DNA from: Protea cynaroides
Lineage: Eukaryota > Streptophyta > Magnoliopsida > Proteales > Proteaceae
Direction: 5' to 3'
Length of the DNA stretch: 64,000 bases
Assembly: GCA_028583415.1 (NCBI GenBank)
Contig: CM053267.1
Span: 51,660,914-51,724,913 of the forward strand
Part shown: one piece after another, positions 57,605-64,000 of the stretch
Position numbering within the stretch: the first letter of the stretch is position 1
Layout of the letters: every line of letters starts with the position of its first letter
Position numbers and translations under genes: made by a program
The notes under the pieces: model-generated
What the model was told of the DNA's origin: nothing
The model's database searches: none
The model's input: the letters and a program-made list of their open reading frames with translations, nothing else

Positions 57605-57966
57605 TCACTGAAATTTTTTGAAAGCAATGAGCTTCTTAACATCTTTCGGCAGATTCTCATACACTATACTCCCATAATCAGCAGCAACACCATGGTCTTT
57701 CGCAATCAAAACACTGGAATATTGCCTTCCACTAACGTCTTGATACGCAGCTTGCTTCACAGAGAAACTGGAGGTCTACCTTTGGTTCCTTGTTATGTTC
57801 ACTTATTGAGAAAATGCCGATCTCTTGAATTTGCGGATCCGTCACGTTAGCAGCATGCCAACCTCCAACTGCAGTTGTTGGCTCAGTAACATCAACAAGA
57901 GCAGAAGATCATGAAAGAGAAGAAATGAAAATGAAACAAGGAGGAAGAAGGACAACTAGTTCTCAA
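57605..57966 (-). pseudogene. Decayed cystatin-like gene
   Basis: Aligns along its length with 53179-53541. Lesions compared with the intact copy: ATG reads TTG, a one-base deletion in the codons for Thr-Gln of the signal peptide, and a two-base deletion at LQFVSVKQ. Recognisable pieces in three frames: GGWHAANVTDPQIQEI, YEN and KKLIAFKKFQ. Not translatable as one protein. Confidence 0.8.
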
Positions 57967-58009
57967 TTTTTCTTGAGTTCCAAAACCTTAAGAAAGACGA
58001 GTTCTGGAT

Positions 58010-59150
58010 CGTCTGCACTGTTCAGGGGACGCTGTGATGGGTTTATATATTTGCTTTATCAATTCCTTGATGAACTTGATATGACACTGAGAGGGGGTGA
58101 ATCAGTGTCTGAAACTTTTCTCTGATTAATTACCGCCCCTAAACCGACTGGAGATATATTTTTTCACACACAAAGCGATGCAAATCTACCTCGCTACCAC
58201 CCAGGGGCGAGTCTACGATTTGCACACCCATCCCGCAAGCCATTCCACGCACTCCAAAAATATAATAGAAAATAAACACAATGAACACGGAGATATTACG
58301 TGGTTCACCAACACAAGGTGTGATGGTACTCCACGGAGTAATGCCCAACGGGCTCCGTATTTACTCAACACTCGCCTTTTAGTCTCTAACAAGACAAGGA
58401 TATTAACCCCTAGGTTTCCCAAAGATAAACCGAGAGGGCGCACCAACGCCAAGATTCAAGGGCTTAACGCCCGGTGTCCAAAGACCCACCGAACACACCA
58501 CGCTTAACTCGCACCCACGAGAAGCAAGTCACAATTTTTAGGCTTATAATTATGCCTTACAATTTTTCCCCCACTAGCTAGTATTCAATAATTTTCACCT
58601 ACGCTAGCATACAATATATTGAAAGCAACAAATAGATAGGGAATTGAAAAACCTTACAACTGCTTTTGAATGACCATCAATATCTCCAAGCTTCACACCG
58701 CCCTTAGGTACTCTCTAACAGTCTTCAATGATGATAGAGATCGATTCACGAGCACACCTCATCGATGGACTTCCAATCTCTTCCACAACACCCATAATCA
58801 CCATGAATATGAAAATAAAAGCTCTACCGACCTCTCACAGGATTTAGCACTCCATTGATGCACAAAAGAAGAGCGGAATTGGTGATTGATCACTCCCACA
58901 GAGCACAAAACCCTAGAAAACCTTTCCCATAAGCTTCAAAACACTCTTTTCAATTTTCTCTACCTTTTCACGACTCCCAACGGCGCCCAATAGATAGGGC
59001 ATCGAAAAATATGAATGCTGCAATTTGAACGGATCGATTTGGAGCTCGGATGAAGAAGTTATGGCAGTTTGAAGATTGCTAATCTCGGATAAGGAAAGAG
59101 AATCTTTCCTTATATAACCTGCACTTCGCTACACGGAATCAGGTTAGTAT
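58010..59150. mobile_element. LTR-like repeat, copy 1
   Basis: Shares with 60195-61150 the run GGGGTGAATCAGTGTCT, ACACCCATCC.GCA.GCCATTCCA, TGGTTCACCA, GGAGTAATGCCC.ACGGGCTCCG and AACTCGCACCCAC.. This fixed order resembles plant LTR-retrotransposon LTRs. No coding domain, PBS or partner end was identified, so class is open. Confidence 0.5.
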
Positions 59151-60194
59151 TCCATGCAACAAATAGCATTATAATAAGCTGCATCCGCCCAACCGAAGGG
59201 TCGCGGAGCATCAAGATGCGATCGTCGCACTACACCTTAGCCCGCCTCAATCTGGTCCATCAGATTAGAATCTGAGAAGCGTGGCCTCTCTGGGCCACTG
59301 ATATCGGATCTTCTTCTTTGTTACTTGCCGAAAATGCCCTTAAATAACTTATGAAATACCGAAATTGCCCCTAAACAATTTGTGAAATCACTTTTTCGAG
59401 CGATCCGACGAAACTACGATATCTCTCTCATCCGACGCCGGAATTGAGTGATTCAAGTTGCGTTGGAAAGATAACTCGACGCCTACATCTTTCCACTGTC
59501 GGATTCCATGAACCTTCTGCGGGACCCACAAAAAATAGACCCAAAGTTAAAACTCTGTCAAACCTTGGAATTTGAACCCGAAACTTTGTGTGCATGCATA
59601 CCAAGTGCCGTGGCTGCCGTGTTGACATGTCACCTTGCCATCACACCTGTGGGTCCCACTCACATTTTTCTCTCTCCTCTTTCTCTCTCTTCGATTCTCT
59701 TTCTTCTTTCTCTCTCTTGAATTTCTCTCTTTAACGCCACAACACCGAAACATGAGAAACATGGACATGATTAGAAAAGCTTCGGAACACCGTCGCATCA
59801 TCGAAACTCGCCGCATCATCGAAACTCGGCCACATCACCGTGGGGTCCACAAACACCTCTCTCATCAAAATCTGTAATATCCCATTTAACTCATTGTAAG
59901 TCATCTTAAAACATATGTAGAACCTTGTAGAACACATAAGCGAAGTTGTCACATCTGTGCCACTGCACACTGACACTCTCTCTCCTACACTGATACTCTC
60001 TCTCCTACACTGATACTCTCTCTCCTCATTTCTCTGACTGAATGCTCATAAGTACTGTTACATCAGCCAAGTTGCCAACAATGACAACATAAAGTCAATA
60101 AGTTGCCAACAATGACAACATAAAGTCCAACATTCCTATCAATGGAAAGGTAATGAAGTTTGGTTTTTCTTATTTTTTTGGTTGACTTATGTTG
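59151..60194. other. Repeat-derived interval
   Basis: Contains short tandem repeats: CTCTCTCTCCTACACTGATA three times at about 59974-60022, and AGTTGCCAACAATGACAACA twice (60069 and 60100). The GCGTTGGAAAGATAACTC phrase near 59460 is typical of repeats seen in plant LTRs. No gene. Confidence 0.4.
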
Positions 60195-61150
60195 ATCACA
60201 GGTAGACATTGACAAGGGGGATGAATCAGTGTCTTCAATAATTCTTTCCAGACATTTTCTTTGAAGACAGACGATGCCTTGAGCTGATGCTTCACACACT
60301 GACCACAACCACACAGCTTCTGAAATCCAATCACACACACACAGTCGTAGCCACAACCACCTCGCGATCACAGAGTGGCTAGGTCTGTCATGTTGTGCAC
60401 ACCCATCCTGTAGGCCATTCCAGACACTTCACAATATACAGAATATAAACAATTATATATAACATCCACAACACAAAGATATATGTGGTTCACCACCACA
60501 GTGTGTGATAGTTAGTTCATGGAGTAATGCCCTACGGGCTCCGAATATACTCAATACACTTCTTTTAGCTGTCTACACAGCAAGGAGTACATACACCCAA
60601 TTTACCTAGTATAAAACCCGGAGAGCACGAATGTGCTAATAACTCAGGTATCAAGTATCAGTGTTCAGCATAAGCCCACATACCACACTTAACCCGCACC
60701 CACAGGAAGCTAACAATAATAATTTTAGGGCTTATAACAATGCCATACAATTTTAACACATATTAGTTAGGTTTTCATCATTGATTACTTACCACTACCA
60801 TATAATGAGTACAAAAATTAGACAATTAATTTATACCAGGTTAGAAAGCTTACAACCCTTGTCTGATATTTTTTTGGTACTCTGCGAAAACTCTGGGATA
60901 TCTCTATGAAGCCTGACATAGTCCAGAAATCCATTGGAATCTTCAAGTTTCTCTCTACAGTGATAAACTTAAGTCTTCAAGTGGAAACAATCATAATGAG
61001 GCTCCCTTGCCCTCTTCCACTCTCTTTCCCCATACCCAAGCTCACACCTCTCATTGATGGCTAATGCTCAGTTTCACTCTTCATTGACGCAGAATAAGTC
61101 TTCAACCAACCCTCTCCTCAACATTGCCTCAATACATCCATGGAGTGATA
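60195..61150. mobile_element. LTR-like repeat, copy 2
   Basis: Diverged second copy of the repeat at 58010-59150, same orientation, with AC-rich and AT-rich expansions. Two same-direction copies about 2.1 kb apart could be the LTRs of one decayed element, but their divergence and the non-coding interval leave this open. Confidence 0.45.
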
Positions 61151-61355
61151 GTAAACAACAGAATACATTGAACAATATTATTCAAACTCTTCAACTATAA
61201 ATTTTGTGATTTATATCCATTAAATATATCGAGTGATGCACGAACAACCCGGATTCAAAGAGTGTTAAAATATTCATATCATTTTATCCAAAAAAAAATT
61301 ATTCATATCATTGACACATCACCTATCTAAAATCAGAATATGGACCAGGTCCATG

Positions 61356-61512
61356 GGGCTGAAATCATCTCCAATTATTGGAGGCTCCAATTGCCCATCC
61401 ACTGGTTGTAGTTAACCAGGCGCATCTACCAATGTATTGGTAGGCATGTCCAGTTAACTCCAATCGCGGGATTGGCTATTGGAGCCTCCAATAATTGGAG
61501 ACGAATTGGACT
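61356..61512. mobile_element. 157-bp MITE with 10-bp target duplication
   Basis: Flanked by CAGGTCCATG on both sides (61346-61355 and 61513-61522). The ends are inverted: TCTCCAATTATTGGAGGCTC on the left, its complement on the right. Block B has the unoccupied site (CAGGTGCATGACAG near 22598), which proves insertion after the B/D duplication. A 10-bp duplication suggests Mutator-like. Confidence 0.85.
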
Positions 61513-61991
61513 CAGGTCCATGACAGACACACGTAGACATTGGGAATTGATATTTGGTCTTGTAAATTTAAAGACTTCAAGCCTGGTTTGGCATGCATTT
61601 TGGGAATTTTTTTTTCTTACAAATGTATTCTCCGAATGCAGATTGCTTTCCTAATATAAATGGATGACGGGTTAAGAAGTAAGACATTTTTTGTTCTAGA
61701 CTCAAAATGCAGAATGGGTTAAAACATAAATAGTGTGTTCGTTATTGGGTTGTCTTAGAGAATGCGTTCCTTGTACCATGTTAGAGAATGAAGAGGTAGG
61801 AAAGATACTCAATAGGGAAACATGGTTTGGTTTGAGTCTTTGAGGTACCCTACTTCCATTAAACGATTGCTTTCTTTCGTATTCTTTTTTCAAATTACGT
61901 ATAGTCCTTATGATTGGTTCCTGTATTGTAGGAAACTGGAGATTGTTTTTCTCTATTCTAGGTAAGGGTAGAAGACACATCCCTATAAATC

Positions 61992-62230
61992 AGATTCAAA
62001 TCCTCTCCATCCTCGCTTTCCGATGGAGAGTTGGTGGCCCCATTAGATGGCCGACACCTGGGGCTCGGGTGAATCCGAGCCCTCCATCCGAGCCGACAAG
62101 CTGAGCAGACACCCCCTTGTCGACTCGGATGGAGAGCTAGATTCACCGAGCCCCAGGTGTCAGCCCAGTGTCGGCCATCTAATGGGGCAACCATCTCTCC
62201 ATCCAAAACGAGGATGGAGAGGATCTGGAT
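61992..62230. mobile_element. Fold-back MULE-type MITE in block D
   Basis: Same element as 23051-23281, here with a perfect 11-bp direct repeat CCCTATAAATC (61981-61991 and 62231-62241). Inverted ends share ATCCTCTCCATCCTCG, and an inner hairpin shares GGGCTCGGGTGAATC. Confidence 0.8.
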
Positions 62231-62620
62231 CCCTATAAATCATCCTTGCATCTGTGGATTACTTTACGATATTATCACCATGGTGATCCGTGGTGGAGTG
62301 TAACGGCTGGGAAAATTCATCTCCTCGAATGGACGGATGTGCTCTTATAATCACTAAATCTAAGTAAGGTTGAAGATCCCAGAATCCGACGATTGATCAG
62401 TAAACTTGAGGATTTTACTATAAAATGTAGGTTTCATTGATTCTACTAATGAACATGCTAGATCGAACATGAATTGGGACAAAGAGATAGAAGAGGCAAT
62501 TTGGAAACAATTATGATCATAACATGTGATGCAGTTCCTCTACAAAGTCAAACTTATAAAACAATTCCTCTACAATTATTCTATGATGTTTGAGTTTAAA
62601 AAAACCTTGGAAATGTTCTA

Positions 62621-62759
62621 TACGGATCGCTTATACATACGTCTATCTTCCATGGGACTCATCATCCTTCATATGAAGTGGGTCTCACACATTAGAGGTG
62701 TGTCCTACAACCCATAGAAGATGATGGAATTCCAAAGAGAATACATATACACATAGAGG
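62621..62759. mobile_element. Fold-back MITE-like element, FB copy 6
   Basis: Equivalent of FB copy 3 in block D; arms CATACGTCTATCTTCCATGG and decayed AGAGAATACATATACACAT. Confidence 0.45.
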
Positions 62760-63187
62760 AACCAGCATTCTATTATTGAAAGTTTTTCTTTACCGTGCAT
62801 AAGGGGAAGCAAGTGACAATAATATGAATCTGAGAACCCTCTCCCAATAAAAAAAATATGGGAAAAGAAACATTGTCCAGCATCCTCCATGCCCCTGTAA
62901 TATGGGATTGTAAAATGACAATGATAGAATGATTATTTCATAGTTCCATGTGAGAAGGCATAGTAACACATTGACTGGCAATTTTGTTTTGCCCAAAAAA
63001 TATATATAAGAAATGGAAAAACTCATTAATACCTGAAAACAAATATGTATTATTGAATTAATTGACAGTGTGACAATAATCATGAATGTATCTGAAACTT
63101 AAAAATCACAAAATAGGACACATATTACCAAATTAATAATAAAAACACCCACAAATTAACAACAATACAAGGGAAAAAAAAGACGCT

Positions 63188-63439
63188 TTAGTGGAAGTGC
63201 ATGAAGAACTTCCGGAACCACTTGACAAGATATGCATGTTTCTTCTCTTTCTTCCAAACCTTCTTCTGGTGTTTCATCTCTCCTTCCTCGAATCCCATCA
63301 TCTCTTCACCCTTCTCACATGGCTTGTGATCATGAACACCTTTTCCATGGAGAAACCTTGCCTCTCCGGCGATTTGTGACTCAGACTGTTCCTCCATCTG
63401 ATCATTCTCTTCCATATCCTCCGAGTGTGTGTGATTCTT

Positions 63440-63472
<33 letters not shown>

Positions 63473-63877
63473 GCAGTGTGATTGGTTCTTATGATGATGA
63501 TGATGGCAGTGTGAGTGGAAAACAAAGGGGAAGCGGAAGCGGAGGTGGAAGGGGAAGCAGTGCTTCTTGTGGTGATGGTCGTGATGGTGGTGATGCTTCT
63601 CATCATCAGATCCTGATGGCAGCTCAGCCGCATCATCGGTGGATTCAACTTCGGCACCTTCAAACTTGGGAACAGAATCTTCTTTGGGTTTCTCACTAGG
63701 GAGGAGGATCTTGGGCTCTGTCGCTGAATCAGGAAGGTCACTGGAGCTTGAAGATTTCCATTCGACAACAATATTCTCTAGATCTTTGGGTTTGAGAGGT
63801 TGGATACGAGCGTGGCAAAGGAGGAATAGCAGGGAGAAGAAGAGAATGATTGCAACTGAAAGTCTTGCTTTTGCCAT
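63188..63877 (-). CDS. Secreted histidine-rich protein, copy D (229 aa)
   Basis: Close paralogue of copy B. Signal peptide MAKARLSVAIILFFSLLFL (one extra Leu), KPKDLENIVVEWK, KILLPSEKPKEDSVP, then HHHHHDHHHKKHCFPFHLRF, FPFVFHSHCHHHHHK, an 11-His run, KNHTHSEDMEE and the tail AYLVKWFRKFFMHFH. Differences from B are mainly His-run length and conservative substitutions, and the frame is fully open, so selection probably keeps the ends. Function unknown; metal binding in a secreted compartment is inference. TATA box at 63928-63935. Confidence 0.85.
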
Positions 63878-63927
63878 CGGAACAGATGAGATTTTTAGAG
63901 ATGAGAGAGATGAGAGAGATGATTATA

Positions 63928-63935
63928 TATTTATA
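63928..63935 (-). promoter_or_regulatory. TATA box of His-rich gene D
   Basis: Minus-strand TATAAATA, about 51 bases upstream of the ATG, with the CT-rich leader (complement of GATGAGAGAGATGAGAGA) between. Confidence 0.6.
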
Positions 63936-64000
63936 GATAGAGATTGGCGACTGAGAGTTCTTTGAGAATAGTTCATCAGTATGATTTTTTATTTTTTATT

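Larger units (their letters stand above)
61190..64000. repeat. Segmental-duplication block D
   Basis: Runs parallel to 22430-24990 with the same fold-back MITE, FB element, 3' flank and gene, and one additional MITE. It continues beyond the window. Confidence 0.8.

Noticed and set aside
58178..58507. 109-codon ORF
   Set aside because: Falls within the LTR-like repeat and is not kept open in the second copy.

Overview
This is eukaryotic nuclear DNA from a flowering plant. It is AT-rich and has GT-AG introns, a secreted phytocystatin, plant-type transposons (a Ty3/Gypsy chromovirus, PIF/Harbinger, Mutator-like, CACTA-like, Tourist-like MITEs) and LTRs primed by initiator tRNA-Met. I cannot name the species. 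There are no rRNA genes, CRISPR arrays or bacterial operons. Gene density is low and most of the window is repeat.

His-rich gene family. Four genes, all on the minus strand, encode small secreted proteins with a signal peptide, a conserved acidic N-terminal segment, very long histidine runs and a short basic, aromatic C-terminal tail: A (3201-4079), B (24247-24921), C (46505-47203) and D (63188-63877). A, B and D lie in duplicated blocks that share promoter, 3' flank and repeats. C is a diverged paralogue. A fifth locus survives only as its 3' flank (about 1375-2130). I do not recognise a named family; this is the best candidate for an undescribed protein system here.

6.7-21.7 kb is a transposon cluster. 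It holds a CACTA-like element (about 6.70-14.39 kb) carrying decayed exons of an MgtA-like P-type ATPase; an atypical-bHLH gene cut off at that element's right end; a broken PIF/Harbinger element (15.5-17.6 kb); a Pack-MULE (17606-19290) carrying a PP2C fragment and another gene piece; an element with a 9-bp target duplication (19671-20415); and a Tourist-like MITE (21329-21636).

28.3-43.7 kb is a compound Ty3/Gypsy (Tekay/Del-like chromovirus) block. Element 1 (LTR, gag, PR, truncated RT) is fused inside its pol gene to the 5'-truncated LTR of element 2 (PR-RT-RH-IN-chromodomain, LTR). Both share a short putative GT-AG intron exactly between gag and protease, and remnants of an antisense ORF. 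43.9-45.9 kb is degraded repeat with a LINE-like 3' end.

50.1-58.0 kb is a second segmental duplication. One copy has a secreted cystatin gene (53179-53541) whose 5' side is abutted by a nearly 1.1-kb LTR palindrome. The other has a decayed cystatin pseudogene (57605-57966). A nested MITE filled with a (CCA)n-rich minisatellite also lies here. 58.0-61.2 kb holds two diverged LTR-like repeats. The window ends in block D.

The host genes do not form a pathway. The window shows two local gene families (His-rich secreted proteins, cystatins) expanding by block duplication among transposons that capture, truncate and re-promote genes.
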